From Candidatus Daviesbacteria bacterium (GTDB lineage Bacteria; Patescibacteria; Microgenomatia; Daviesbacterales; UBA10151), in contig JACPKM010000006.1 of assembly GCA_016187025.1 (NCBI GenBank), positions 1 to 28,336 of the forward strand: a stretch of DNA of 28,336 bases. The letters run 5' to 3'. The position numbers and the translations under genes were made by a program. Within the stretch, counting starts at the first letter, position 1. Every line of letters begins with the position of its first letter. The notes below the pieces were generated by a model. It worked only from the letters and a program-made list of their open reading frames with translations, was not told the DNA's origin and did no database searches. Of the stretch, positions 20,255-28,336 are shown piece after piece.

Positions 20255-21346
20255 ATGAATAGAAAAACTACATTAAAACAAATAGCAATCCTCGTGCCTG
20301 CTCATAATGAAGAAGTGGTGCTTTCGCGAACTCTTGAGAGTGCATTAAAACTTGTTGCGAAACGTGACCTATATGTTGTAAATGATGGATCAACTGATAA
20401 AACAGCATCTATTGCCAGGCGCTTTACTAATAATGTTTTAACACTCAAAACCAGTCAGGGTAAAGCTGTCGCGCTTAATAATGGTATTGCACATTTTAAG
20501 CTTGTATCTAAATACCAGTTTATCTTTCCTGTTGATGCAGACACAAAAATCAGTTCAGACTTTACTAATAAGGCTTTAAAGGTTTTTGAAGCTGATTCAA
20601 AGCAAAAAATTGTTTGTGTTATAGGAAAAGTCACTGGAGAAAGTAATAATTGGTTAACCTCATATCGTATGTGGGAATACGAAGTATCCCAGCTTATCCA
20701 TAAAGCTGCCCAAGAAAAAGAGCAAGCCATCATTGTTTGCCCTGGATGTGCATCTGTTTACCGCTCATCTCTTTTTTCAAAGATTAAATTCTCTTCAGAT
20801 ACAGTAGTGGAAGATATGGATTTAACTTTTCTAATCCACAGAAAAAAGATTGGAAAAATAGCTTTTGCTCCTCAGGCAAAGGTTGTAACACAAGATCCTT
20901 ATACTTTAAAAGATTACTTAAAACAGGTTCGAAGATGGTATAAGGGTTATTGGCAGTGTTTGAAAAAGTACTCTATCCCTTGGGGGAAACAAGCTCTTGA
21001 CTTTGAATTGTCACTATTAACTATTGAGGGACTAGCCGGAGGATTGATGGCTGGGCTGCTTTTACTTAGCTTTCCTTTTATTGCTTTAAAGCACTCTTCA
21101 TTTTTTATTGTTCCATTTTTCATGGACTTTGTGCTATTTTTCTTCCCCACAGTATTTTTGACTATGTTTGTCCATAGCAGCCCAAAGATTCTAAAATACT
21201 TACCGACTTTTTATTTTCTAAGATTTATAAACAGCTTAGTATTTTTATATAGCTTTTTCGAGTATTTGTTTGTGCTTAATAAAGCTAATTGGACATCTGT
21301 ATCAAGATATAAAATTCGAGGAGGAAGATTATGTACGGCTCACTAA
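20255..21346 (+). CDS. Processive family-2 glycosyltransferase (PgaC/NodC-like membrane synthase)
   Basis: The GT2 catalytic set is complete: ILVPAHNEE at the N-terminus, VVNDGSTD, the metal-binding DAD at 94-96, the base motif EDMD (186-189), and QVRRW (224-228), the signature of processive synthases that make beta-linked polymers. Membrane helices follow (about 255-275, 285-310 and 325-345), forming the export path. Poly-N-acetylglucosamine, hyaluronan or chitin-type chains are possible products; the sequence does not decide. No second subunit with a PgaD fold is seen, but the next small gene is a single-TM protein overlapping the end of this gene by 16 bases. It is first in a four-gene run. 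Confidence 0.88.
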   Translation: MNRKTTLKQIAILVPAHNEEVVLSRTLESALKLVAKRDLYVVNDGSTDKTASIARRFTNNVLTLKTSQGKAVALNNGIAHFKLVSKYQFIFPVDADTKISSDFTNKALKVFEADSKQKIVCVIGKVTGESNNWLTSYRMWEYEVSQLIHKAAQEKEQAIIVCPGCASVYRSSLFSKIKFSSDTVVEDMDLTFLIHRKKIGKIAFAPQAKVVTQDPYTLKDYLKQVRRWYKGYWQCLKKYSIPWGKQALDFELSLLTIEGLAGGLMAGLLLLSFPFIALKHSSFFIVPFFMDFVLFFFPTVFLTMFVHSSPKILKYLPTFYFLRFINSLVFLYSFFEYLFVLNKANWTSVSRYKIRGGRLCTAH

Positions 21347-21450
21347 GTGTGTTAAATGGAATCTCTTTCTATTTTCATATTTTGGTTTTAATAGTTTATA
21401 CTGTAATTAAACTTGTAAAAAAGTATTGCCCAAATGATAAAACGCTCTAA
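21331..21450 (+). CDS. 39-residue single-TM small protein between GT2 and GH18
   Basis: The start ATG 21331 has a strong Shine-Dalgarno (GAGGAGGAAG just upstream). The frame encodes MYGSLSVLNG, then a hydrophobic helix (about ISFYFHILVLIVYTVIKLV), and a basic tail ending in DKTL before TAA 21448. It overlaps the end of GT2 by 16 bases and the start of GH18 by 17 bases, so the three genes are tightly coupled. The size and single helix fit an accessory peptide that binds the membrane synthase, as PgaD does for PgaC, but it shows no homology I can point to. GH18 has no ribosome-binding site and probably depends on this gene for translation. Confidence 0.7.
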   Translation: MYGSLSVLNGISFYFHILVLIVYTVIKLVKKYCPNDKTL

Positions 21451-22546
21451 ATCAGTAAGTCATATATTCTCAATAATGACTCTGGTTGGGTTATTTATCA
21501 TGGCTTCACTTTTTTTCTATTTCTCAACTGGGATAAGCATTAAAAATTTATTAATAGGCAGCAACTCAACTCCATTAAAAAAGGTTCAAAAACCAACCCC
21601 TCCATCTGAATATCATGGATGGGTTGCTTGGTGGGATGAAACAAATGCACTAGATTCACTTTCCGAAAACTCTGGAGCTTTTAAATCTGTATCTCCTGTC
21701 TGGTACAAAATTAATGAGCAAGGAACTCTGGAAGAAACCCCTCATAAACAAGGTGAGCAAATCAAGATTGTTGCAAATAAACAAACCAATAAACTCATTC
21801 CAACAATTACAAATGAATTTGACTCTCGCCGAACATCACTTGTTTTAAATAATTCTGATAAGTCTCAAGACTTAATCGAAAGCTTAAAAACCTTAGTTCT
21901 GAATTCAAATTATCTAGGAGTTGATATTGACTGGGAAGAGATCAATCCAAAAGACCAGCAAGCTTTTACTGCATTTATAAAAAACTTATCTGAGGTAATG
22001 CATCAAAACAACCTAACATTAACTGTCTCAGTTCATCCACAAACAGGAAAATTTACCGATAGGGCAATAGCCCGGGGTTATAACTTGAAAGCACTCTCTG
22101 AGAGCGCTGATGCAGTTAAAATCATGGCATATGATTTTCATAATCAAAACTCAAATCCCGGGGCTATTACCCCCTTAAGCGAACTCACAAAGGTACTAAA
22201 ATATACTGTTTCTATTGTTCCAACCGAAAAGGTCATACTAGGGCTACCCACTTATGGCTATGATTGGGAAATTGGTAGCGGTAAAGCTGCGGATGCAGTA
22301 AGCTTCACTGAAAGCTTAGAAAGAGTCAATAAAAACAATGGGCAAACAACACGGGATATGGAAAGCTTCTCCTTAGTAGGCAGTTATACAGTTGATGGTA
22401 AAAAACATCTTATCTGGTTTGAAGACGCCCAAACTATCAGTAAAATGATAGAGAAAGCAAGGGTTACAGGCATATATCAATTCAGTTTTTGGAGAATAGG
22501 TGTGGAAGATCCCGGTCTTTGGGCAAAACTATTAAAAAAAGTATAA
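21434..22546 (+). CDS. Membrane-anchored GH18 glycoside hydrolase
   Basis: An N-terminal helix (about 12-32) anchors a GH18 barrel. The catalytic motif is GVDIDWE (D164, D166, E168, with E168 the acid); the first aspartate of the classical DGxDxDxE is leucine here. Other family blocks: LTVSVHPQTG, VKIMAYDFHN, VILGLPTYGYDW and YQFSFWRIGVEDPGLW. GH18 enzymes cut beta-1,4 GlcNAc-containing chains using the substrate acetamido group. Sitting directly behind a GT2 synthase, it may trim or release the polymer made by the synthase. The related spore-type YaaH enzymes act on peptidoglycan, so that is an alternative. It is 370 residues long. Confidence 0.88.
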   Translation: MIKRSKSVSHIFSIMTLVGLFIMASLFFYFSTGISIKNLLIGSNSTPLKKVQKPTPPSEYHGWVAWWDETNALDSLSENSGAFKSVSPVWYKINEQGTLEETPHKQGEQIKIVANKQTNKLIPTITNEFDSRRTSLVLNNSDKSQDLIESLKTLVLNSNYLGVDIDWEEINPKDQQAFTAFIKNLSEVMHQNNLTLTVSVHPQTGKFTDRAIARGYNLKALSESADAVKIMAYDFHNQNSNPGAITPLSELTKVLKYTVSIVPTEKVILGLPTYGYDWEIGSGKAADAVSFTESLERVNKNNGQTTRDMESFSLVGSYTVDGKKHLIWFEDAQTISKMIEKARVTGIYQFSFWRIGVEDPGLWAKLLKKV

Positions 22547-22555
22547 AATATTGGG

Positions 22556-23953
22556 GTGAAGAAGGATCTGGTAAATTACTTAGTATCAATCATATCTGTT
22601 TTTGCAATCGTTTGGCTTAAATATCTGATAGAACCCTATACTTTAAATAAAGCACCATTCTTACTCTTTTATATACCTATCAGCTTAAGTACCTGGATTG
22701 GGGGCATTAGGCTGGGAATTTTCACTACTCTTCTCTCCACTCTCTTAGTTGACTACTTCTCTTTAATTCCTTTATATACAATTTTAACAAACGACTTTCC
22801 AACCTGGGTTAATATCTTTCTATTTGTAATACAGGCCGCAGTGATTATCTATATCGTACACGGGTTGAAGACTGCTGTTCAAAAAGAAAAACTGGTAAAT
22901 CAGGAGCTTAAATATACATCAACAAAACTACAAACAATTATAGATAGCGCACACGAACCAATAGTAATCAAAGATATTAAAGGTAAATATCTTCTGTTAA
23001 ACCCTGAAGGCCAAAAACTGTTCAATATACCTTTAAACCAAATACTTGGTAAAGACGATACACACTTTTTCCCCAAAAAAATTGCAAGAAAGGTGATGAC
23101 GACAGACCGGAGAATCATGAGAACCGGAAAAACCGAGGTATTTGATCAAAAATTATTATTTTCGGGCAAGGAAAGATATTTCCTCACTACCAAAAGCCCG
23201 TTAAAAGGCGCACATGGAGAAATAGAGGGGATAATTGTTATAGCAAGGGATATTACTGAAAGAAAACATTTAGAAGAAAAGAGGAATGAATTTATCGGTA
23301 TTGCAAGCCATGAGCTAAAAACTCCCTTAACCAGTATCAAAGGATATGTTCAAGTTTTAGAACGGATTATCAACAAAGGAGGAAATGATAATGCGAAGCT
23401 TTATATTGAAAAAACATGTATTTATATTGACAAACTTGACAAATTAATTGCTGACTTATTAGACATAAGTAAAATACAGTCGGGAAAAATGATCCTAAAC
23501 TATACATCTTTTACCGCAGGTGAGCTAGTAGATGCCGGAATGGAAAGTGCCCAACCTATGATGAACAATCATAAAATTATAAAACAAGGTTTAAATGATT
23601 TGAAGGTTTCAGGCGATAAAGAAAGATTGGAACAGGTGTTTACTAATTTATTGCTTAATGCGGCAAAATACTCTCCAAAGTCAAACAAAATTATAATTGA
23701 TATAAAAAAAGAGGGTGGTTACGTCGTCTTCTCTGTTGCCGACTTCGGCATCGGTATTCCCAAAGACAAACAGGGGCAAGTTTTTAACAGGTATTATAGA
23801 ATTATTGAAAATAAAATTGGCTACCCGGGCCTTGGGTTGGGTTTGTATATATCTAAAGAGATTATCAAAAGACACAAAGGTAAAATATGGGTAAAAAGTG
23901 AAGAAGGCAAAGGCTCAACATTCTATTTCTCTCTTCCCTTGGTTTCTAAATAA
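22556..23953 (+). CDS. Orphan sensor histidine kinase (multi-TM, PAS, HisKA, HATPase)
   Basis: The N-terminus carries four membrane helices of the KdpD/DUF4118 sort (about 8-105). A PAS domain with IIDSAHEPIVIKDIKGKYLLLNPEG and DITERKHLEEKR follows. The H-box ASHELKTPL (His252) and the ATPase boxes FTNLLLNAAKYSP, DFGIGIP and GLGLGLYI are all present, so it should be an active kinase. No response regulator lies next to it, so its output is unknown. Its position ten bases after GH18 suggests it senses envelope or polymer state for that operon. The start is GTG 22556; the 3' end overlaps the converging hicA by 31 bases. Confidence 0.92.
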   Translation: MKKDLVNYLVSIISVFAIVWLKYLIEPYTLNKAPFLLFYIPISLSTWIGGIRLGIFTTLLSTLLVDYFSLIPLYTILTNDFPTWVNIFLFVIQAAVIIYIVHGLKTAVQKEKLVNQELKYTSTKLQTIIDSAHEPIVIKDIKGKYLLLNPEGQKLFNIPLNQILGKDDTHFFPKKIARKVMTTDRRIMRTGKTEVFDQKLLFSGKERYFLTTKSPLKGAHGEIEGIIVIARDITERKHLEEKRNEFIGIASHELKTPLTSIKGYVQVLERIINKGGNDNAKLYIEKTCIYIDKLDKLIADLLDISKIQSGKMILNYTSFTAGELVDAGMESAQPMMNNHKIIKQGLNDLKVSGDKERLEQVFTNLLLNAAKYSPKSNKIIIDIKKEGGYVVFSVADFGIGIPKDKQGQVFNRYYRIIENKIGYPGLGLGLYISKEIIKRHKGKIWVKSEEGKGSTFYFSLPLVSK

Positions 23954-24129
23954 TTCTTTCTAAATTCTTGGTTAGTTCCATGAAAAGCAACTGTTACAGC
24001 ATAATTTACGTTATTTCTTTTCAAGACCCAAGTCTGATGAGAAGATCCTGTCCCGCTTTCTTGAGCAAAACCTAAATCTTTGAGGATTGTTATAACTTCC
24101 CTGTATTTCAATGGCTTAAAACTAGGCAT
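23923..24129 (-). CDS. hicA: HicA-family mRNA interferase toxin (second pair)
   Basis: A compact HicA: PSFKPLKYREVITILKDLGF then GTGSSHQTWVLKR, whose histidine is the catalytic residue, and VTVAFHGT. The C-terminal helix that follows is short. I start at ATG 24129, in the overlap TATGCCTA with hicB; an earlier ATG at 24177 lies well inside hicB. At 68 residues it is a normal HicA. Its last 31 bases overlap the end of the histidine kinase on the other strand, an unusual tail-to-tail arrangement. Confidence 0.85.
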   Translation of the reverse strand: MPSFKPLKYREVITILKDLGFAQESGTGSSHQTWVLKRNNVNYAVTVAFHGTNQEFRKNYLETKGREK

Positions 24130-24445
24130 ACACAAGACCAGCTGGTAGTTGAGTTGTAAAAAATTGGAAAGGTTCAAAACTTTTTTTAGATACGTTTTCT
24201 TTTGTGATTTCTTTGAGCTTATTCCAATACTCTTTTGGCGCTGATCTATTAACTAATTCTTTAGGAAAATTTAGTTTAGCAGCAGCCTGAAGATGAGACA
24301 AAACGGCATCATTAACGCTTAGAATTGCTTCTTCTAAAGAGACATATCCTTCTTCCACAATATCCAGATCAAGGCAAACTCCGGTAAAAGAGCCGTCTTT
24401 TTCTTGATATGCAATACAGCGGAAAGATAAATCTTTATGTGACAT
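24122..24445 (-). CDS. hicB: HicB-family antitoxin (second pair)
   Basis: The fold is recognisable: SFRCIAYQEKDGSFTGVCLDLDI, then VEEGYVSLEEAILSVNDAVLSHL. The C-terminal stretch (EYWNKLKEITKENVSKKSF) is helical and could bind DNA, but no clear HTH is visible. It is longer (107 residues) than the first HicB and belongs to a different subgroup (DUF1902-like). It precedes hicA with an 8-base overlap in the same TATGCCTA context. A TATAAT box (24460-24455, minus) is nine bases before its ATG. Confidence 0.85.
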   Translation of the reverse strand: MSHKDLSFRCIAYQEKDGSFTGVCLDLDIVEEGYVSLEEAILSVNDAVLSHLQAAAKLNFPKELVNRSAPKEYWNKLKEITKENVSKKSFEPFQFFTTQLPAGLVYA

Positions 24446-24454
24446 GATAGTTGT

Positions 24455-24460
24455 ATTATA
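24455..24460 (-). promoter_or_regulatory. -10 box of the second hicBA
   Basis: TATAAT on the minus strand lies nine bases before the hicB ATG, implying a nearly leaderless mRNA. The upstream -35 box is not clear. Confidence 0.5.
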
Positions 24461-24535
24461 GCACTTTCAATTACCCAATTCTCCTTCAAAAGCTTGCTGT
24501 AGTAAAATTAGAGTTAAAGAGTTAAAATTTGAGCA

Positions 24536-25021
24536 ATGAAAAAAGGAAGCAAAGCAATTTTAGCTAGAGGACTTCTAGAAGGATACGTTGGAAGAAGTGT
24601 CAGAGGCTCTGTCGTGCGTTCTGGCTTCAATCTTGAAACAAGTGACTACCAAGGTTCAGAGGGAAAATATCATGACGAGTGGGCTGCTGACTTTAATGGT
24701 GGTGGTCAAGAATTAATTGAATCAGCTAGCGGTGAAAAAGCAACCAGAGTTTATGCGGGCGGAACTCGCTCTGCTGATAAGTTGCAAGAATTAGGACTTA
24801 CTAAAAAAGACGTGATAGGAAAATTAATCCTGTTTGTTAATGATATTGGAGATGGAACGAGATTGGATGCTGATGCCGAAAGAACTGATGGTGCTTGGAA
24901 ATATACATACAAAGTTTTAAAAAGTGTAAGAGAAATTCCTGTTGACGTTGGTGAAGAAGAGATTAGATTTAATGATAATCTAGTTTTTGTTCACTACCAC
25001 ATTATCTCTCCAGTTATATAA
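24536..25021 (+). CDS. Unknown 161-residue protein
   Basis: I do not recognise a family. The protein is soluble with a glycine-rich region (GKYHDEWAADFNGGGQELIE, RVYAGGTRSAD) and a sheet-like C-terminal half (KLILFVNDIGDGTRLDADAER, GAWKYTYKVLK, NLVFVHYHIISPVI). The two GG motifs faintly recall DUF5680-type regulator domains, but this is not firm. No catalytic triad or metal site stands out. It lies alone between the second hicBA and glgA, with a TTAAAAT-like box just before its ATG. Confidence 0.6.
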   Translation: MKKGSKAILARGLLEGYVGRSVRGSVVRSGFNLETSDYQGSEGKYHDEWAADFNGGGQELIESASGEKATRVYAGGTRSADKLQELGLTKKDVIGKLILFVNDIGDGTRLDADAERTDGAWKYTYKVLKSVREIPVDVGEEEIRFNDNLVFVHYHIISPVI

Positions 25022-25188
25022 CTTGTAGGCATAGGAGCTTAGGTTCACAAATCCTATTAGGTAAATTGGGGTATTAATGGTACAATACCAATATCCGCAT
25101 CTGAATTAGTTTTTTAAAGGATTAAGATACCTTACTTTCTACTGTATCTTCTTCTCGCATTAAACCACTTCACTTTCAAACACATAAT
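25022..25188 (+). other. Intergenic region with three short hairpins
   Basis: No gene is seen in these 167 bases. Perfect inverted repeats are ATAGGA/TCCTAT (near 25031-25056), GGTATT/AATACC (25070-25089) and AAGATAC/GTATCTT (25124-25150). The last, followed by CTTCTCGC, could end the upstream transcript; none has a good T-run. A leader role for glgA is possible but unproven. Confidence 0.35.
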
Positions 25189-26664
25189 ATGAAAGTACTA
25201 TTTGTAGTCTGGGAAAATGACCCATTTTTTAAATTGGGCGGTCTTGGTGATGTAGCTAGGTCTTTACCTGGCGCGCTAGAAACATTGGGTGCTGATATCC
25301 GCGTTATAATTCCCTTTTACAAAGTTGTAAAGATGGGTAGAAATAAAAAAACAAAAATTGGCGAATATAGTTTTTCATATGGTGGAAAGGTTTCAAGGGT
25401 AGAAATTTGGCAGGCTCAAAACCCCTATACAAAAGTCATAGGCTATTTCTTAAAAAACTCAAAATACCTTGGTGTAGTTTTGCCTATAGAAACTTGGGGA
25501 TTTTTCAACAAAGCAGTAGTAGAACTAATAAAAAGCGGCATTTTAAACTGGACACCTGATATTATCCATACGAATGACTTCCACGGAGGTCTCATACCTC
25601 TCCTGATAAAACAGGAAAAATTGCCAATTCGCACAATGTTAACAATTCACAATCTTGCATTTCAGGGAAAAGCGCCTGTAAGTATTATACAAAGAATGGG
25701 GATAGATCCTACTTTATGCAGAATACTTCCGTGGGAAATTAAAAGCAGGCAAATTAATTTTTTACAGGAAGGAATTATACATGCAAATATTATTACAACC
25801 GTTAGCCCAACCTACGCAAAAGAAATTCTTACTGAGGAATTCGGCTATGGTCTCCATGAAATCTTAAGAGCAAAAGAAGGACTCATCTATGGAATCCTTA
25901 ATGGGATAGATATTGACTGGCGTCATACCTCCCGCAACCCTGCTGTGAAATTTCCTTATGGTCCAAAGGAAAAACGTATCGGAGAAAAAATAGAATATTA
26001 TGATTGGAGAGAAGGTAAAACCCTGGACAAGGAATTTCTCCAAAAGAAACTTGGGTTGAGAGTAGGAAAAGATATTCCGATGCTCTGTTTTACAGGAAGG
26101 CTTTCCGAAGCACAAAAAGGTTTAGACATTTTACACAGAATGCTAAGACGAATTGATAAAACTCGTTTTCAATTCGTGGTTTTGGGGACGGGAGAAAAAG
26201 AATGGGAAGAAAGATTTAAATGGCTATCTACTTTTTATCCAAAATATATTTCCTGCAATTTTAAATTTGACGACACACTCGCCCATCAAGTATATGCGGC
26301 ATCCGACTTTATTGTTGTTCCCTCAAGATACGAACCTTGCGGTCTTATTCAAATGATAGCAATGCTTTTTGGCACAATTCCTATAGCTCATAAAACCGGT
26401 GGTTTAAAAGATTCTATTCGCGAAGGATATAATGGATTTTTGTTTTCAGATTATAGCTCGGAAGCTTTGGAGAGAAAGGTTGTAAAAGCAGTTACTATGT
26501 GGGAAACTCAAAAAACTACATACGAAATTATGGTCAAGCATACGCTGGCTACTGACTTTTCTTGGAAGAAAAATGCCAAAGAATATCTAATGCTTTACGA
26601 AAAACTTCTTACAAACCCTGATAAAATGTTCAAGAATACTGTGAACAATATCACTAAACAATAA
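25189..26664 (+). CDS. glgA: Glycogen/starch synthase, GT5
   Basis: The ADP-glucose binding motif KLGGLGDVARSLP (Lys15) is at the N-terminus. TIHNLAFQG, the HANIITTVSPTYAKEI region, FTGRLSEAQKGLDI and PSRYEPCGL (Glu382, nucleotide-sugar contact) follow. The length of 491 residues is normal for GlgA, which extends alpha-1,4 glucan in the cytoplasm. No glgC or branching enzyme is in view. The first motif is KLGGLGDV instead of the usual KTGGLADV, a common variation. The following GH13 gene starts one base after its stop, so the two form an operon acting on alpha-glucan. Confidence 0.93.
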   Translation: MKVLFVVWENDPFFKLGGLGDVARSLPGALETLGADIRVIIPFYKVVKMGRNKKTKIGEYSFSYGGKVSRVEIWQAQNPYTKVIGYFLKNSKYLGVVLPIETWGFFNKAVVELIKSGILNWTPDIIHTNDFHGGLIPLLIKQEKLPIRTMLTIHNLAFQGKAPVSIIQRMGIDPTLCRILPWEIKSRQINFLQEGIIHANIITTVSPTYAKEILTEEFGYGLHEILRAKEGLIYGILNGIDIDWRHTSRNPAVKFPYGPKEKRIGEKIEYYDWREGKTLDKEFLQKKLGLRVGKDIPMLCFTGRLSEAQKGLDILHRMLRRIDKTRFQFVVLGTGEKEWEERFKWLSTFYPKYISCNFKFDDTLAHQVYAASDFIVVPSRYEPCGLIQMIAMLFGTIPIAHKTGGLKDSIREGYNGFLFSDYSSEALERKVVKAVTMWETQKTTYEIMVKHTLATDFSWKKNAKEYLMLYEKLLTNPDKMFKNTVNNITKQ

Positions 26665-26665
26665 T

Positions 26666-28249
26666 ATGGTTGATAATACATGGGGTAGGAGGGTTGTCTA
26701 TCAAATCTATCCGCGCAGCTTTAAAGACAGCAATGGAGACGGAATAGGCGACTTAAACGGAATAGCAGAAAAATTAGATTATTTAAAAGATTTGGGGATT
26801 GACGCGATATGGTTATCTCCCGTTTACCAGTCACCAATGCGTGACTTCGGCTACGATATCTCAGATTATTATGATATTGATCCAATATTTGGAAATCTTT
26901 CCGACTTTGATAGTTTAATAAAGAAGGCACATGGCAAGGATATAAAGGTGCTCATGGATTTTGTCCCTAATCACACATCTTTAGAACATCCCTGGTTTAA
27001 GGAGTCCAGATCCTCTAAAAATAATCCTAAAAGAGACTGGTATATCTGGAAATCTCCCAAGAAGAATGGAGCTGCACCTAATAATTGGCTGTCTCAATTT
27101 GGTGGATCTGCTTGGGAACTGGATAAAAAAACTCACGAATATTACTTGCATACTTTTGATGTAAGCCAGCCTGACCTAAACTGGAGAAATCCGCAGGTAG
27201 TTGAGGAGATATTAAATGTGATGCGGTATTGGATGAAAAGAGGGGTGGATGGATTTCGGGTAGATGTTGCATACTACCTTTTTAAGGATCCCTTTTTCCG
27301 GGACGAACCGCATAATCCCTCGTATTCTGACCATCACATGCAGTATGACAGCTTGCTGCATATTTACACTAGTGCGCTACCTGAAACCCTTAATATGCTT
27401 AAAACTCTTAATAATGTTGTAAATGAATTTGATGATAGGTTTATGGTTTGTGAAATTTATACTTTCTTGCACGAAATAATAAACCTTTACAAAATAGTGA
27501 ATCATCAAAGTTTTGCTCCTTTTAACTTTTCATTTATATCTCTTCCATGGAACGTCACAGAGCAGAAAAAGTTTATCGATGAATTTGATGAGTTGGTAGG
27601 TCATGACTATTTCCCCACTTATGTTCTAGGTAATCATGATCAGTCAAGAATAGCTGCAAAACTGGGAGAAGGCGCGGCAAGGATAGCTGCGCTACTTCAG
27701 CTCACGCTTCGGGGAATACCATTTATTTATTACGGAGAAGAACTTGGAATGCAGGATGTTGAAATTCCTGAGGAAAAAGCAAAAGATCCTATGGCTGTTA
27801 ATATGAAGGGTTTTGATTTTGGACGTGATCCCCAGCGGACACCTATGCAATGGGATTCGTCTAAATTTGGGGGCTTTTCAGATGTAGAGCCCTGGCTTCC
27901 ATTAGAGAAAGAGTTTAAAGAAAGGAATGTAGCCTCCGAAAAAAAGGATAAAAAATCCTTTCTGAATCTATATAAATCTATTATTAATTTAAGAAAAACT
28001 AGGAAAAGCTTAGATGAAGGAAAGCTTATTCCTTTAGACTTCAAAAATCCAAACGTATTAGGATTCGTGAGAAAAGAAAAGGAAGAAAAAACCCTTATAC
28101 TGGCAAATTTTTCAGAAGAAAATCAAATAGTTGATTTACCCGAGGATAATTGGAAAACCATACTGTCCACAAGGCTAGATGTGGAAAACAGGGAAGAAAA
28201 AGATCAGATCCTTCTACGTCCTTCAGAAGGAATAATACTATTTTCTTAG
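26666..28249 (+). CDS. GH13 alpha-glucosidase/oligo-1,6-glucosidase-type enzyme
   Basis: The alpha-amylase superfamily barrel is complete: VYQIYPRSFKDSNGDGIGDL at the start, DFVPNHTS (region I), GFRVDVAYYL (II, nucleophile Asp200), MVCEIYTFL (III, acid/base Glu263) and VLGNHDQSRIA (IV, Asp325). The N-terminal form and the 527-residue length fit the oligo-1,6-glucosidase/alpha-glucosidase or maltose-acting subfamilies rather than secreted amylases. There is no signal peptide, so it is cytoplasmic. Exact specificity (alpha-1,4 or alpha-1,6, or transferase) is not decided by the motifs. It is coupled to glgA and may turn over the same glucan. Confidence 0.92.
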   Translation: MVDNTWGRRVVYQIYPRSFKDSNGDGIGDLNGIAEKLDYLKDLGIDAIWLSPVYQSPMRDFGYDISDYYDIDPIFGNLSDFDSLIKKAHGKDIKVLMDFVPNHTSLEHPWFKESRSSKNNPKRDWYIWKSPKKNGAAPNNWLSQFGGSAWELDKKTHEYYLHTFDVSQPDLNWRNPQVVEEILNVMRYWMKRGVDGFRVDVAYYLFKDPFFRDEPHNPSYSDHHMQYDSLLHIYTSALPETLNMLKTLNNVVNEFDDRFMVCEIYTFLHEIINLYKIVNHQSFAPFNFSFISLPWNVTEQKKFIDEFDELVGHDYFPTYVLGNHDQSRIAAKLGEGAARIAALLQLTLRGIPFIYYGEELGMQDVEIPEEKAKDPMAVNMKGFDFGRDPQRTPMQWDSSKFGGFSDVEPWLPLEKEFKERNVASEKKDKKSFLNLYKSIINLRKTRKSLDEGKLIPLDFKNPNVLGFVRKEKEEKTLILANFSEENQIVDLPEDNWKTILSTRLDVENREEKDQILLRPSEGIILFS

Positions 28250-28336
28250 TTCAAATAAACACTACTCGGGGCTTTTTAAAAAATATTCTAGGTTTTTTAG
28301 CGGCCCTAATTGCTAATTCGTAAGTGCCAAAAAATA

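Noticed and set aside
1..28336. Recoded genetic code (TGA as glycine) as in some CPR lineages
   Set aside because: TGA serves as the stop of the epimerase and other genes, and no family-conserved frame reads through TGA.
1..28336. CRISPR array or phage structural cluster
   Set aside because: No regularly spaced repeats beyond those described, no cas genes and no capsid, portal or large-terminase genes were seen.

Overview
The window is an AT-rich, densely packed bacterial chromosome segment. It has small intergenic gaps, 71-nt tRNAs without an encoded CCA, the standard code (TGA is a normal stop, for example at 16474-16476) and many short membrane or unknown proteins. The gene content (CPR-type serine-recombinase tail, HicBA pairs, GT-C membrane proteins with a C-terminal repeat, a stand-alone NqrB/RnfD-like protein, a short RRM protein) resembles a Patescibacteria/CPR genome, perhaps of the Microgenomates group. 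The lineage is inferred from gene content only.

Layout. 1-6126: tRNA-Gly; a Tat-exported glycosidase-like protein; a nucleotidyltransferase; a minus-strand operon (PQQ-type sugar dehydrogenase, SPFH/slipin, pterin dehydratase, frameshifted small gene); an MscS-like membrane protein; and a two-TM acidic coiled-coil protein. 6221-9813: an integrated element and its tRNA-Pro/tRNA-Leu target locus. The element carries hicBA, a frameshifted small gene, a four-TM protein, an RDD protein and an HTH gene fused or abutted to a recombinase C-terminus. 9937-12197: a DksA-like zinc protein, a Fic protein bracketed by two matching GCGC operator-like arrays, and an FAD/NAD oxidoreductase. 12274-17270: a GT-C membrane protein, an S41-like protease homologue with a J-like insert, an epimerase and an NqrB/RnfD-like protein. 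17271-20206: three small hypotheticals, an RRM protein with a structured 3' end, and a gene that has lost its start. 20255-23953: a surface-polysaccharide-like operon (GT2, an unannotated 39-residue TM protein, GH18, sensor kinase). 23923-24445: a second hicBA. 24536-28249: an unknown protein, glycogen synthase and a GH13 enzyme.

Main discovery. The element at 6288-9403 has the core TAGTCG at both ends. A recombinase-like reading frame runs into the right core, and a start-less 43-codon open frame leaves the left core in exactly the same codon phase. In the excised circle the two would join into one longer recombinase C-terminus, so attP would lie inside the recombinase gene and integration would swap its tail. 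The intact target (tRNA-Pro plus trailer) lies 123 bp further right, which implies that the element entered a duplicated decoy copy of the attachment site rather than the functional tRNA.

Two translation-start styles coexist. Many genes have a TATAAT-like box 5-9 nt before ATG (probably leaderless), while a few have strong Shine-Dalgarno sequences.
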